A stretch of DNA of 64,000 nt, taken from assembly GCF_036711975.1 (NCBI RefSeq), contig NC_091973.1, forward strand, positions 16,492,001 to 16,556,000, given 5' to 3'. The notes under the pieces are model-generated. The model was given only the letters and a program-made list of their open reading frames with translations, made no database searches and was not told the origin of the DNA. The stretch comes from Onthophagus taurus. Taxonomy: Eukaryota; Arthropoda; Insecta; Coleoptera; Scarabaeidae. Made by a program: the position numbers and the translations under genes. Each line of letters opens with the position of its first letter. The stretch's first letter is position 1. Below are positions 1-12,187 of the stretch, piece after piece.

Positions 1-905
1 ACCGTGGCTGCAAAAAAAAATATAGAAATAGTTAACAACTTGTTTCAGGTATTTGGCAACTGGATGGCAACTACATTTGTGGATATGGTGTATTCGTACA
101 GATGTGGATCTACAACAATAGCTAGAATAACTCGAGATGTTTGTCAACAAATTTGGATAAATTTAAAAGACTTGTGCTTACCGGAGCCAACGGAAGGGAA
201 ATGGCTAAGCATTGCAAAGGGATGTGAAGCACGAGCAAACTTCCCCAACTGCATTGCAGATACCGGTTCTTTATACATCAATTATAAAAAATATTTTTCT
301 TTTGTTTTACTAGCTATTTGTGACTCGAATTATATTACGAATTATATTTACTTTCGTAGATATAGGCTCCTATGGTAGACACTGCGATTCATCTATTTTC
401 GAAGAAAGTGCTTTCTACAGAAATCTACAGGAAAATACACTTAATATTCCGTCTTCCTGACGAATCCAGGACGGAGGCAATTTGTTGCCATATTTATTTG
501 TTGGTGATGAAGCTTTTAGTCTATCTCAAAATTTATTGCGTCCGTACTGAGGAAACAACCTTAGTAATACTAAAAGTATTTTTAACTATCGTCTTTCCCG
601 TGCTAGGAGGTATATTGAGTGCTGGTTTTGAATACTCGCAAATAAATGGAGGATCTTTCATAGACCAATGAATGTATATGTTGATGTCATAGATATTGTA
701 AAAGCATGTTGTATACTTCACAATTTCGTTCGTGAAAGGGATAGTTACCGATTTGACTTTGACGGTGCCGGAATCTTTGCAAGATTTAGAAGAAAATGCT
801 GTCCAAACTCATCAGGGTGGACGATATTTAAATTCTATTCGGGATCAATTTGCTGAATATTTTAAAAGTGATGAGGGAAAACTAGAGTGGCAATTACGTA
901 AAATT
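1..905 (+). pseudogene. PIF/Harbinger transposase fossil, 5' end outside window
   Basis: The translation resembles the HARBI1-type DDE nuclease: the region before the first catalytic Asp (TRDVCQQIW, PEPTEGKWLSIA, ANFPNCI), then DIGSYGRHCD around the second Asp, VGDEAF near the Glu, and CCILHNFVRERD at the C-terminus. It is spread over all three frames with stop codons, for example near 472 and 627, and the first catalytic block reads ADTGS instead of the usual GAIDGKH. It would have cut and pasted a Harbinger element. The neighbouring MADF exon on the other strand fits, because these elements normally carry a transposase plus a Myb/MADF-type DNA-binding protein. It is dead. The apparent start at base 4 is GTG, so the gene continues outside the window. 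Confidence 0.8.
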
Positions 906-1053
906 TAAATATAAATTAAATAAAGTAGTCCAATTAATAGTTAAGCATTTTCTTGTGTTATATGTTTCCTTGAAAAAATTATATTTATATGTAAATATAA
1001 AAATATTTAAAATAATATTTAGTAATAAAATATATTCTCTAAATAAAACTTAC

Positions 1054-1218
1054 CGATTTCTCTGCAAAATTGGATGTAAATTTCTCGCATATGGCAACCC
1101 ATGCATTATTTTTCGCAATTTTGTTGCTGTACGATTCACATTTGTATTCCCATATGCAAGCGTGATTTTGGATTTCGCTGATAAAAGTATCGGTGTCAAA
1201 TGCATCGTCCCCAAACAT
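1054..1218 (-). pseudogene. MADF/Myb-SANT-like exon, likely the second Harbinger protein
   Basis: Reading leftward from an ATG at 1218, the peptide contains DTDTFISEIQNHACIWEYK followed by KNNAWVAICEKF. This is the Trp-containing helical pattern of MADF domains, which bind DNA in insect transcription factors and in Harbinger accessory proteins. The reading ends in AAATCG followed by GTAAGT, a convincing splice donor at 1053, so this is a first coding exon. No following exon is visible in the roughly 150 bases before the transposase tail, suggesting a deletion. The assignment to the Harbinger element rests on position and opposite orientation. Confidence 0.55.
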
Positions 1219-1319
1219 ACCCAACTGCCGATTATCTATTCGTCTTTTGCAAAATTTTGGTCAAATAAAATTGGAACTATAAATTCTCTTGAATATTGTT
1301 GATCTTCCATTTCATGTAC

Positions 1320-2840
1320 TTGGGTTGATAAAAAATCCTTCGACTTCAGTAAGGAAGTGTCGAAGGTTTCCTCGCAGTTTGCCTCCACAGAATGCGTACT
1401 AACTATTTCTTATCAGCAGCGTTTTATGGGTATCACCAAACTGTTTTGGCGTTGGATTATTATTCCGAAGTCGATGCTGCCTAACTTGGCCGAAATAGTT
1501 CTCCAAGCCATGCTGATTAAAGGTTCTTGCTAGATAAAAAGAAAAGCCTCTACCAAGCAATTCTTTTGTGAGGTCTTTAAAGCATATTATATTCAGTTTT
1601 TTAAGCTAGGAGGTATTATTTTTTCCTGCGTGCCCTCTTGGAAATACATTTTCTCCAGATTTTCTGAAACAACATAAACATAAATTAAAATACATTTGCG
1701 GTTATTAAAAATACATGTATCATATTTTCAGCCAATGTATTTTATTTTGCTATAGATAATAATGCATGATAGTTACCTCTTGTATCCCTCCAAAATACTA
1801 GATATCTCGATGAATTTGTTACTGCACCCTTAAGTATTTTTCCAGGGGGCGCTCTACAACTTCCCCCATTAAAGCTGTCAAATAGCTGATCAAAAAATTT
1901 TAAACTAACAGCGGTGTCTTGTGCATGTTTAGCCATTATCACTGTACCGGTTATATCAGTGGCATCTAAAAACAGATACATATTATAAGAACTATAAAGT
2001 TACATCATTTTTTTGTTACAAGCAACATGTACTTACTTGATTTTGCCATGTATGAAATGTCGGCTGCTGTGGTGTGGCTAAATATTTGGACTGCACAAGA
2101 CACCTTCATTTTATTTATTTTAATGTGGTGGTGATTGATTTTTGGCAATAGACGAAATTTCCCATTACCACAATCTATTTCATACGCCTTAACAATATCA
2201 TCCTATTTTGCGACTATAATTCACCCATCTATGTCCCAACAAATATTTCTCTTTAAAAAATTATTTCTTGTACCTTTGAGAAGATGGGGAGTATCATAAA
2301 GAGGCACAATTTCGGAATTGTTAACAATAATACTACTTTTCGGTGGCACATTATTTTCAATGCATCTTTTTCGGCTCTCCTGCATGAGAATGCGTGATTG
2401 AGATAAATAATTATGTAAAATGTAATAATTATTACCTTCTATTACTGTTCTGTTTGTGGATGCTTGATCGCACACAGTAGCTATAATACAACAGTTAAGT
2501 TGGCCTTTTCCAATTCAACAATAATTTTTTTATAAGTACTTTTAATAGTGGACTTGTTGTAGTGCCCTTACAAAAGTGGCATGAAAGTTTGTTTCCATTT
2601 TTGGGCTACTCCTCGTATCATAAAAACCAACGCATGATCAACTATGATGTCATTCTCCAAACCATAAATTTGATCGCAGTATTTGTTGTATTCCAAATGT
2701 GGATTTAATGCTACTTCATCGAACGTTAAAACATATAATCTTTCTTTTGTTTATATAACTCATGTTTATATAACTCGAGGCACATTAATTTCTCGTCGTC
2801 AGAGTATCGCCGTCCTCTAGATTTTACCACATTAGACTTT
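1320..2840 (-). pseudogene. P-element/THAP9-like transposase fossil
   Basis: Reading leftward, blocks appear in the order of P-element transposases. GRRYSDDEKLMCLELY (about 2830-2780) is followed by LYVLTFDEVALNPHLEYNKY and DHALVFMIRGVAQKWKQ. CDQASTNRT and IVPLYDTPHLLKGTRNNFL (2475-2240) come next, then DTAVSLKFFDQLFDSFN (1930-1860), and finally LARTFNQHGLENYFGQVRQH and NPTPKQF (1540-1430). Frames shift between blocks and stops interrupt them. Part of the segment between the N-terminal block and the first catalytic block is missing. The THAP zinc finger was not seen. P-like transposases cut DNA using GTP as a cofactor; this copy cannot be active. Confidence 0.75.
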
Positions 2841-3400
2841 AATTGCAATTAACAGAAGTTGATAGCTTCATTCCGTAAGCCGCAATTCTTCACTTGCTAC
2901 TGTGTCGTCGCTAATGTTAATCTCTTCTTTAGAGAATTAGTTCGTTTTTTATAAAGAACGGCTTTCTTTTGAAGGTATGTTGATTTCTTATAAAAATGTT
3001 TTGCTTTCGGAGATAATTGATCTGATTATCAAATTTAATTAATTTTTATCAAAAAATATTCGTAAAAGGGGTGATTCAACCGTAGTGTGTCAAACGAAAG
3101 TCCGATATAGAATAACATATTTGAGAGCGAAATGAAAAAATAATTATTTCATTTTCATTTAATACAGGGGAGCATGGTTTATAGTGGGACGTTTTTTTTT
3201 TCTTTGTCCGATAATTTAATGAAACTTAGTATTTCAAGGGTGCGATTGAAATATGCTACTGTTTATGATAGGTACTAACTATTATCTTAGGTTTTTAAGT
3301 ATAAAAATGATAAGAGGCAAAAATAAGGCATGTGTCCCAGAATATACCATTTGTCCCAATGATGACCACAATATGGTACACAATATGGTACACAATGGGA
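2841..3400. other. No gene seen; AT-rich spacer
   Basis: There is no convincing coding potential. Short repeated phrases such as GGTACACAATATGGTACACAAT occur just before the hAT element, and similar GGTACA/GGGACA phrases recur at 6920-6970. The hAT may therefore have landed inside an older repeat. Confidence 0.4.
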
Positions 3401-6044
3401 CAAGGCAGGCAAAATATTGGGAGCCGCAAGAGTTTGGTATAAAAAAAAAACAATTTTTTAAGTCACAATGTATTTAATGATAGTAATTTTTGCATATTTA
3501 TTTCTTACTAGTTGAAGGTTGATGAGTTTGTAATGTAAAAGTTAATTTTTGAAAATCAGGTTGATAATTGGTAGTTGAACATCTTATTAATTCCTTTAAA
3601 TGTTGGTTAGTCAATTGTGAACGAAACTTAGATTTAATTAGTTTCATTGTTGAGTACAATGATTCGACATCATATGTTGATCCAAATATTGATAGTAATC
3701 GATAAGCTGCAATTTTTAAATTGTTGTATTTAACTGCTGGTACACATTTCCAGAATTCATTTATTGATTTTGCCGATTTGTGTAACATGTGGAGACCTTG
3801 ATCTTCTTGCATGTCAATTAATTCTATCTCTCCGGAAGCCGTCTCTGGTAGTAAACATTTTAATAATTTAAAACCATTATTATGGATATCAATTTCAAAC
3901 GGATTTAACAAAAATGCAATTGATGGTTTCAGTGCAACTAAATCCGTAAATCGATCTTCAAAATCGTTGTACAGGTTTTTTAATTTTGTCTGATAATTAA
4001 TGATGACTGTTAAAGAAATATCATATTCTGAAGCAGCTTCCTTTAATCGAGGAAAGTGATTGAATGTCTTATCCATTACGTCTTGTTCAAAAAGTTGTAT
4101 CTTTCTTTTAAAACTGAAAATGCTTTGACTCAACTCTGAGATATTCTTGTCCTTACCTTGCAACAATAAATTTAATTTTTTTAAATGCTCCATTGTATCA
4201 GTGAAGAACATTAAATCATAGAGCCATTCTTTATCCTTTAATTGCGGATATGTTTGTTTTTTTTCATCTAAAAAATCAATAATTGGTTCTAACAATATTA
4301 CAAACCTATTCAGGACATCGTACATTGATAACCACCTCACTATGCAGTATAATGATAAATCATTTACTTGTTCATTTAAATCAAGTTCGTCAATAAAATT
4401 ACGAAATTGGCGATGATTTTTTACATTAGTTCGAATAAAATTTACGATTTTGATGAGCGGTGTAAACACATGAATAAAATTAAAGTGTTTGGCGATAAGA
4501 TGTTCGCGATGTACAATGCAATGGATGGGAATAAAATCTGGAATATTTTCATCTTTTTTCAGGAGCCCTATTAATCCAACATTTTCCCTACCATTGCAGC
4601 TGCTCCATCAGTGCTGTTAAACGAAAACTTTCGCGGAATTAAAGGGGTATTTTTCGGGAATTGAAAATCGAAATAACTTTTTGGGGGAACAGGTTTTGAA
4701 TTAAACACCACGAAATCTGAACGACAAAAGAGAACATTTATTCGAAAAACAAGACTTTTATACAAGACAAACAGGAACAAGAAATACGATATGAAATAAT
4801 ATTTGAATTTAAAAATAAAATAATAATAAAATATGTGAATGAAAAGAAAACATAATACATTTTTTAACAATTCTATAAAATAAACAAAATGTAAATAAAT
4901 TAAACTTTTTAAACAAGTGGCTATACTTATTAGTTTGTTTTTCGGGATATCTTTAACGGCGGCATCAAAAGCTTCTTTAATATCGATACCACGTGTAGTA
5001 TCTTTTAAAGCAATGAGATCTAATAATTCTTTTCGCGTGACTCCATCTTCAAATACGAAACGAATAAAAATTGCTGAGGTTGATCGGTGATATCCGTTGA
5101 TTCATCAAGCGCCAAACTAAATGCTACACAATTCTTTATGTCTTTATGTAATTGCGATAATAAATCTACAGTTATTTCTGCAATTCGGCGTTCTACTGTA
5201 TGTCGTGAAACTGGAATGCCACCTATCAACTTTAAAAGTTTTGTATTATTGGTATCTAATGATTTAATTGTATCAATAATATTTTGTTTAATAAAATCTC
5301 CCTCAGTATATGGCCGTTTCGCTCTTGCTATGTTCCACGCTATTTTAAAACTAACTTCTGTTACACATTTAGATTCTTCAGTAAATTTTGACATAAAATT
5401 GCCTTGATTATTAATTGAAGACTTTAGCGATTGTAGTTTTTTAATTCTTAACTCCGATTTTGCCGGATATTCAGATATAAATTCGGAATGGAGTTTTTCA
5501 TAATGACGTTTTAAATTTCCTACCTTATAATTGTTCACGGTTGAGTTACAAATTATACAGACAGCATTGCCATTTTTTTCTATAAAAGCATAATCTTCTT
5601 CCCATTCCTCATTAAAATTTTGGTTTTCGTCGGCATACTTCCGCTTTCGTTTATTTGGAGGGGTCATCTTAGTAAATCAATATTTTATCTATAATAGTAA
5701 ATATTAATAACATTAAATAACATTCATATAATGTGAAGTATTTTATTTAAATCGTTACCTACCGTTTTTATTCAAGAAGAGAGACTGACAAACACAATCA
5801 CCGTATAGGGTCGCGATAGTTCGAGTGAATTGAATACTGTAAAAAGGTTCTTCCCCGAAATCTGTATCAGACGTATTGATTTATAGCTTCCTTATTCGCC
5901 ACAAGTAACGACGTTTGCTCTGCAAATGTTCGGGGAATCTTTTTTCTTCGAAGATTTTTTATTATTTGAATTGTTAGTTGAGCCGCAATAATATCATCGA
6001 AGAGCCGCATGCGGCTCGCGAGCCACAGTTTGGCCACCGTTGCA
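3401..6044 (-). mobile_element. hAT DNA transposon, degenerate
   Basis: The right end read inward begins TGCAACGGTGGCCAAACTG and continues GGCTCGCGAGCCGCATGCGG. This is the GTGGCCAA...GGCTCGCG...GCATGCGGCTC style of many hAT termini. The left end begins CAAGGCAGGCAAAATATTGG and continues with GAGCCGCAAGAG, a diverged version. Flanking 8-mers CAATGGGA (3393-3400) and CTATGGGA (6045-6052) match at seven of eight positions, the size expected for a hAT target duplication. The exact terminal bases are uncertain by one or two. The element encloses the broken transposase described separately. Confidence 0.6.
3498..5667 (-). pseudogene. hAT transposase (ZBED/GTF2IRD2-like), broken
   Basis: From the ATG at 5667 the N-terminus has a BED-type zinc finger: CIICNSTVNNYKVGNLKRHY with the trailing H. 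Next comes the hAT catalytic start FSLALDESTDITDQPQQF (Asp of DES). A one-base shift in a run of T near 5072 moves the continuation (DGVTRKELLDLIALKD) into another frame. About 310 bp of unrelated sequence (roughly 4612-4923) interrupts the stretch before DGAAAMVG, and another one-base shift lies near 4600. The C-terminal half from 4469 to 3498 is open and includes YCIVRWLSMYDVLNR and the dimerisation tail with YDVESLYSTMKLIKSKFR. The transposase would bind element ends and cut DNA; these breaks make this copy inactive. Confidence 0.8.
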
Positions 6045-6211
6045 CTATGGGACATTAATTATTTCAAGAGAAAAGTATATTTTTTTATAAAAGTAAAATC
6101 ACATTTCTTTTAACAAAACTGAAAACTAATTAACAAAACATAAATGTTTCTTTTTATGTAGTCAGGGGCTTGAAAACATCCTAAATATTATTATATTTGG
6201 TGAAATCAAAA

Positions 6212-6830
6212 TCAAAGAATAATTTTCTTCTTTCCCTTTCTGGTAACAAGAAGTCCCCTTTCAGCACTGACAACTTTTCTCACTTGCTTTTGACCACTCG
6301 AAGCAATTATCCTTGGTGGTTTGTGGACGGTAGTCATACCAGTCTCGTAACAATTACATATTTGATTAATTGTGTAATTATGTTTCGACATTACCTTTTC
6401 AAGGTTGTCAAAAAATGTTGATACATTGTGCCTATTGAAACTAATAGCGCGGCTTAAGCTAGTTGGTTCTGGAGAAGTTAAACTCAAATGAGCCTGCCTC
6501 TTCCGAAATAATCAAATCCACTCAACGCCTGCTGATTTTTTGTATTCCAAGATGCAAGGATGGTCTTATTGTTGGCAGTAGCAAATCGAAATGCTAGTTC
6601 GTAAGTGTCTTTGATAGTCAAACCGTAACACATAAGTAATTAGACAATGCTTTCACTTCTTCATCAGTAAAAATTTGAGAACATCCATGTTTTTTCTGAA
6701 AACAAAAAAATTTTTTTTCATCGTCATTTATTTGTTTATACTTGGACCACATTCGGTGCAAGGCAGATTTACTAAGTGAATAGCAATACTTTCCGCTGCT
6801 GTTTTCATTTTCGGTTTATATTCTGTATGA
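6212..6830 (-). pseudogene. pogo/Tigger-type transposase fossil 1
   Basis: Reading leftward, FTDEEVKALSNYL, then [54 protein letters not shown] and [14 protein letters not shown] follow the order of Tigger/Jerky-type proteins: CENP-B-like DNA-binding part, then the start of the DDE nuclease. The usual DETG reads YETG, so the first catalytic Asp has been lost. Frameshifts and stops occur around 6490 and 6640. The part after SAERG is missing. Confidence 0.7.
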
Positions 6831-6844
6831 AAACATTTACTTTC

Positions 6845-8302
6845 TTTTAAGGAAGTATTTTAGGGTTAGACTTTCTGGTTCTCTATAGTAGTCAACATTT
6901 CTTTTGACGTGCTATATGTTGGGACGCGTCCCATTATGTACCACAAATACATGTCCCAACATGTACCATCTGCCAATTTTAAAAAAATAATATGTATATA
7001 CCATTAACACAAAATATCTCAAACCACAGACAGTTTTATAACTCTTTATTTTAATTTCTGATTTTAATTTGTTTTTTAGAGGTATTCTTCTATATTAATT
7101 TTTTTAATTTATAAAATAAATCAAACAACCATGTGTTTTTTTCAATAAAAAGGACACATTTGACAACCATTTATTTAACTTCTAATTTTTTGAAATGATA
7201 TTTCAACGTAACATTTTTTTGTATGACGTTTCGGAAATTTATTCCATTTTCAAATACAATTCTTACAATTATTAACTTTGATCTGCAACAATGATTTTGG
7301 TTAGACTCCGCAATTAAAATTTATATTTCAACCTTAATCCGACACTCAAAAAATATTCGACTATCATAACGTGATAACTTACCCAAAACTTTAATCGTCA
7401 ATAGTAATATTTTTAAACATCACAATTTAAAACTTAATAAAAACTAATTATAACTCGGTAAACCGATATACGTCAAAAACCTACGCCTCAACGGTTACAA
7501 CGAGAGTACGGTCTTCTATCTCGTCATCACCACGCATTAAACCTAGTTTTTATTTAACCCTGTATTTTATATTATAAGGCTCCATCTATTGGTATATATA
7601 TGTGAGCCATTTGTTATATCTTTAAGCTGTTGATTATGCCAGCATAATGTGCACCTATCTTACCTACATCCGTTTTGAAATTTACAACATTGTTAATATT
7701 TTTTAGTAATGTGTATACTCTCAAGTTGCTTCCTAAAAGTCGTGTCTGTTTATTGTTACTGTTGTTTGTTTATTTTTAGATACGATTACGTTTTTAACAA
7801 CTTATTTTGCTTATGCCGACTCCAAACATTATCCTCTTCTAAAAAATTCTTTTAATAACTTAAAATTTCAATCTCTTATAGTAGCGTCTTAACATAATTA
7901 CAATCCCATTTTACAATTTATAATCCAAAATAAAGTGAACGAAACTGAACTATTTAATTACAGTTGATAACTTTAAAGTTAGTTAGGTTAGTTATGTTTA
8001 TTATTTGCAATGTCAAATGTCAAGTATATACATATGCGTGTATGTGTGCGTGTTCTCATGAGTTCAGCGAAATCTAGCGAACTGTTCTCCTTAAAAATAC
8101 GACCGTTGTGTTTTGCCTATATTGGTGCCCACACATGGGTGGAGTATAGCATACCACAATCGTATTCTATATTCATTATTTTATTTTTCCCAAGTTGCTC
8201 CTGCTACTAAAAATTAGATGACGTTAGTAGTAACATATTCCAAAATATTTGGCAAAATATAATGGTTGGGGTATGTTATACCTCACCACACTGATGAAGG
8301 GT
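6845..8302. other. No gene seen; AT-rich spacer
   Basis: I see no coding pattern, tandem repeat or RNA gene in this 1.4-kb stretch. The few open frames are short and resemble nothing known to me. Confidence 0.4.
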
Positions 8303-8434
8303 TAAAGGTTATCTTTTCTTTGTAGATAATTTTATCAAATAAACTTTTATTCAAAACTTAAAAATTTCTAGTAACGAAATGATTTTTTCAAACAAAAACT
8401 TAACGGTTAATTAACCAAAACATTTAAAATTAAA

Positions 8435-9571
8435 TTAAAATAGTCTTGTATCGTATTTGACCATTTTGGTGACGTAGTAATGCGGTTCATCTGCTTGAAA
8501 AGGTTCGTAGTCATCATTAATGGTTGGAAAAAATAATTTAATTCTTATATGATAAAAAGTGGTTTCAATAGTATCCTTTTTAGTCGGTGAAGTATATTTA
8601 ATGTGTAAATTTGTTGGTTGTTGCACATATTTAAGAAAATTCTTATCAAAGTTACATCCAATCTCAAAAACTGGGTTATTTGGGGTAACTTTAATTTCCT
8701 CCTTCAATAATATATGTTTGATATTTTCATTTAAACTTGATAAACCACAAAATTTGAAACTCAACGACAACACATCGCAGGCCACATGCATCGACATTAA
8801 CACTTGGTATTTTTTTGAAGCATCGGTTAATGGCAAAAACGTCTCTTCTAAATTATATTGAATGCTGGACTTCGGGTTGAGTTTCATGACAGAAAATCTC
8901 GAAGTTAATCGGTTTGCCGCCATTAATCTTGAATCTTTACTTCCTTTCGATTTTTGGGGATCTTTTATGGAATATTTCTATAATTCTATAATCTTGTATT
9001 GTCTTAAGCAATTAGAATGTATTAAAATGCAGGAATAATCCCATTTTAATTTTTCAATCCCACAATCAATTAATTACTTGAATGATTGAATCGGTGTTAA
9101 AGTTGGTATTCTTAATTTTCCCTTCGACATTTCACTTAGGATTTTTGATATCATACTCGGTTCTACATCTGAAAAATGAAAGGGATAAACGGTATAATTT
9201 GCAATGGCAAAATCGTCAAATAAACTTTGAAATGCGAGTTTTAAATCTTCCACGGTTTCACATTGAGTAAAAAGATTGCATAAAATATACGTTATGTAAC
9301 TTTCGTTATCACGTAAATTCCCTACATTTAAATTATCTTCTAATTTAGTAACCGGACGTGATTTTAAAAAAATTATTTTAAAATCATGAAGTATCTTAGC
9401 ATAATGTTTCGATGATGCATTTAATATAACATTAAGAATATCAGTGTTAGATTTCGTTATTAGATTAATTAAACATTTTAGATGGTTCAATTCTTTAAAA
9501 TATTGATTTAGCACTGAACCTTCATGACCAGTAACTGTTTTAATTGTCAAATTAATTGAATCAAAATCCAC
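8435..9571 (-). pseudogene. Unknown protein, left palindrome copy (broken)
   Basis: I do not recognise this protein. Two blocks are open: 9571-9074 (starts VDFDSINLTIKTVTGHEG, ends TLTPIQSFK then stop) and 8923-8435 (starts MAANRLTSRFSVMKLNP, ends VTKMVKYDTRLF then stop). Between them the same frame continues with only single-base stop mutations, and comparison with the right arm shows the two blocks belong to one protein of at least about 370 residues. No signal peptide, membrane helix or zinc motif stands out. It is Lys/Asn/Leu-rich. The start at 9571 is GTG, so the true N-terminus is unknown. Confidence 0.5.
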
Positions 9572-10050
9572 TCTGGAATATCATAGTGAAAAGATGATCA
9601 ATGAACGTTACAAGTGATCGATCCAGAACAACGTCATTTTAATGACGATGAATTTGTGGAGCCATACAAATTACGAGTACTTTTAATTAAAACCCTTGTT
9701 TTTAACTGCAGAAACAACCGATTGACTAAAAATAAAACAAAAAATTGTTATACAATTAGCTAAACAAACCAAAACTAACTTAATTAGATCTCAAGTATTT
9801 ATTTTGGATTGTTGTGGTAATGGGTGAAGGAAATGAGAGGTTGATCTATTTAAAAATGAGCATTTAAAAGAATTTAGTCAATCGGTTGTTTCTGCAGTTA
9901 AAAACATGGGTTTTAATTAAAAGTACTCGTAATTTGAATGGCTCCACAAATTCATCGTCATTAAAATGACGTTGTTCTGGATCGATCACTTGTAACGTTC
10001 ATTGATCATCTTTTCACTATGATATTCCAGAGTGAATTGATTCAATTAAT

Positions 10051-11160
10051 TTGACAATTAAAACAGTTACTGGTCATGAAAGTTCAGTGCTAAATCAATA
10101 TTTTAAAGAATTGAACCATCTAAAATTTTTAATTAATTTAATAACGAAATCTAACACTAATATTCTTAATGTTGTATTAAATGCATCATCGAAACACTAT
10201 ACTGAGATACTTCATAATTTCGGAATAATTTTTTTAAAATCACGTCCGGTTACTAAATTAAAAGATAATTTAAATTTGGGAAATTCACGTAATAACGAAA
10301 GTTACATAACGAATATTTTATGCAATCTTTTTACTGAATGTGAAACCGTGGATGATTTAAAACTCTCATTTCAAAGTTTATTTGACGATTTTGCCATTGC
10401 AAATTATACGGCTTATCAATTTTATTTTTCAGATGTAGAACCGAGTATGATATCAAAAATCCTAAAGGAAATATCGAAGGGGAAATTAAGAATACCAACT
10501 TTAACTCCGATTCAATCATTCAAATTATTAATTGATCGTGGGATTGAAAAATTAAAAAGGGATTATTCCTGTATTTGAATACATTCTAATTGGTTAAGAC
10601 AATACGAGATTAAAGAATTATGGGAATATTCCATAAAAGATCCCCAAAAATCGAAAGGAAGTAAAGATACAAGATTAATGGCGGCAAACCGATTAACTTC
10701 GAGATTTTCTGTCATGAAACTCAACCCGAAGTCCAGCATTCAATATAATTTAGAAGAGACGTTTTTGCCATTAACCGATGCTTCAAAAAATACCAAGTGT
10801 TAATGTCGATGCATGTGGCCTGCGATGTGTTGGCGTTGAGTTTAAAATTTTGTGGTTTATCAAATTTAAATGAAAATATCAAACGTAAACTATTGAAGGA
10901 GAACATTAAAGTTACCGCAAATAACCCAGTTTTTGAGATTGGATGTAACTTGGATAAGAATTTTCTTAAATATCTGCAACAACCAACTAATTTACACATT
11001 AAATTTACTTCATCGACTAAAAAGAATACTATTGAAACCACCTTTTATCATACAAGACTAAATTATTTCCTCCAACAATTTTTGACGACTACGAACCTTT
11101 TCAAGCAGATGAACCACATTATTTGAACAAAATGGTCAAATACGATACAAGACTATTTTA
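10051..11160 (+). pseudogene. Unknown protein, right palindrome copy (broken)
   Basis: This is the counterpart of the left-arm copy, in the opposite orientation. The first block is open to a TGA at 10576-10578; the left copy reads Leu at that point. The frame then continues through WLRQYEIKELWEYSIKDPQ into MAANRLTSRF, and breaks again near 10790 and 11060 by frameshift. Since the two arms have different inactivating changes, the ancestor was probably intact before or at the duplication. Function unknown. A viral or transposon accessory origin is possible but unsupported. Confidence 0.5.
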
Positions 11161-11327
11161 ATTTAATTTGAAATGTTTTGATTAATTAACCGTTAGGTTT
11201 TTGAAACAATCATTTTGTTACTACTAATTTTTAAGTTTTGAATAAAAGTTTATTTGATAAAATTATCTACAAAGAAAAAATAACCTTTAAACTAGAAGAT
11301 ATTTTTAAACACCGCAGATAAACCGAT

Positions 11328-11369
11328 TTACTACGTCACCAAAATGGTCAAATACGATACAAGACTATT
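11328..11369 (+). repeat. Third partial copy of the palindrome gene's 3' end
   Basis: Forty-two bases (TTACTACGTCACCAAAATGG onward to GACTATT) repeat the last codons of the unknown protein just outside the right arm. They lie 3' of that arm and in the same orientation as its gene. This is either a residue of a longer array or a template-switch scar. Confidence 0.7.
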
Positions 11370-11379
11370 ATTCTTTAAA

Positions 11380-12187
11380 TTATTTGTATGAGGGTGTGCC
11401 GTACAATTGTTAAGAAGCAATACAATTTTTCTTTCTTTATTTTTCAATTCTTTATACCACCTCAAAAGCCAACTTCGAAAAATTTCGAAAGTCATGCACG
11501 CATTTTTGTTGGCGTGGTACTCCACTGGCAAACCCTCCATTCTTAAGCACCTAAAATATCGAGACTTAGTACTTTTTCCTGTAACGGCCACTTTTCGTTT
11601 GTCAGTTCCAGACATATTGGCGCAGCATAGAATAGTAATGCGGTTCAGTTCTTTTTTGTATCCAAACAGTGCAATATGCGAATAACACAAGGATCCGTTT
11701 GGTGTAGCTCGATAATAAAGTCATAATTTCGCCAGCATATTATAGATGTCGTCTGCACAGAAATCTTTATAAAAGTTGGAATTTTCGTGTGTTTCCAATG
11801 TTCAGCGCTTTCACTATCAGCGCTTCCCTTTTGTGTCTTGCTTTCCATCGAGATAACCATCCATTTGTTGCTTTAAATTCGTTGTGTTCCAGTTTTTTCG
11901 CAATCTCTTCTGACTTCTATCCATTAGCTACGGAAAAACATTTATGCAACGCTTCTTTAACTTCTGTGATCTTTTCCATCACGATTTCCTTTAGACAACC
12001 TCGTGCGATCTTCCTGTTTCGTCCATTTTTCACGCAGGTCGTGTTCTTGTTGTAAACGACGCGCTACAGTAGACTTTGGTGTACCAGTAATTACTGCGAA
12101 ATTTCGAAGGCTTGTATTCGCTGGCTGACTTTTAATTTTGTCCAACAAAGTAATTTTGTTTGAAAGACTTTTCTCTTTTCTCGGCAT
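11380..12187 (-). pseudogene. pogo/Tigger-type transposase fossil 2
   Basis: From the ATG at 12187 the N-terminal helix-turn-helix reads LSNKITLLDKIKSQ ... RNFAVITGTPKSTVARRL. A CENP-B-type second domain follows (SEEIAKKLEHNEFKATNGWL, SRWKARHK). The DDE core then includes YRATPNGSLCYS, NRITILCCANMSGTDKRK, AVTGKSTKSRYFRCL, VEYHANKNACMT and IVLLLNNCTAHP. The second catalytic Asp of the usual LLxDNCxAH block reads Asn. Frameshifts near 11960 and 11740 and stops split the gene. The last third is missing. It belongs to a different subfamily from the copy at 6212-6830. Confidence 0.75.

Larger units (their letters stand above)
8303..11289. repeat. Large imperfect palindrome, two 1.4-kb arms
   Basis: The left arm (8303-9730) is the reverse complement of the right arm (9873-11289), with a 142-bp spacer. 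The match begins at AAAGGTTATCTTTTCTTTG on the left and stops at GATTGACTAAA beside the spacer. The arms differ by scattered substitutions and small indels, so the duplication is not recent. Each arm carries one copy of the same unknown coding region pointing outward from the spacer. I see no terminal repeats or target duplication that would define a transposon. Confidence 0.85.
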
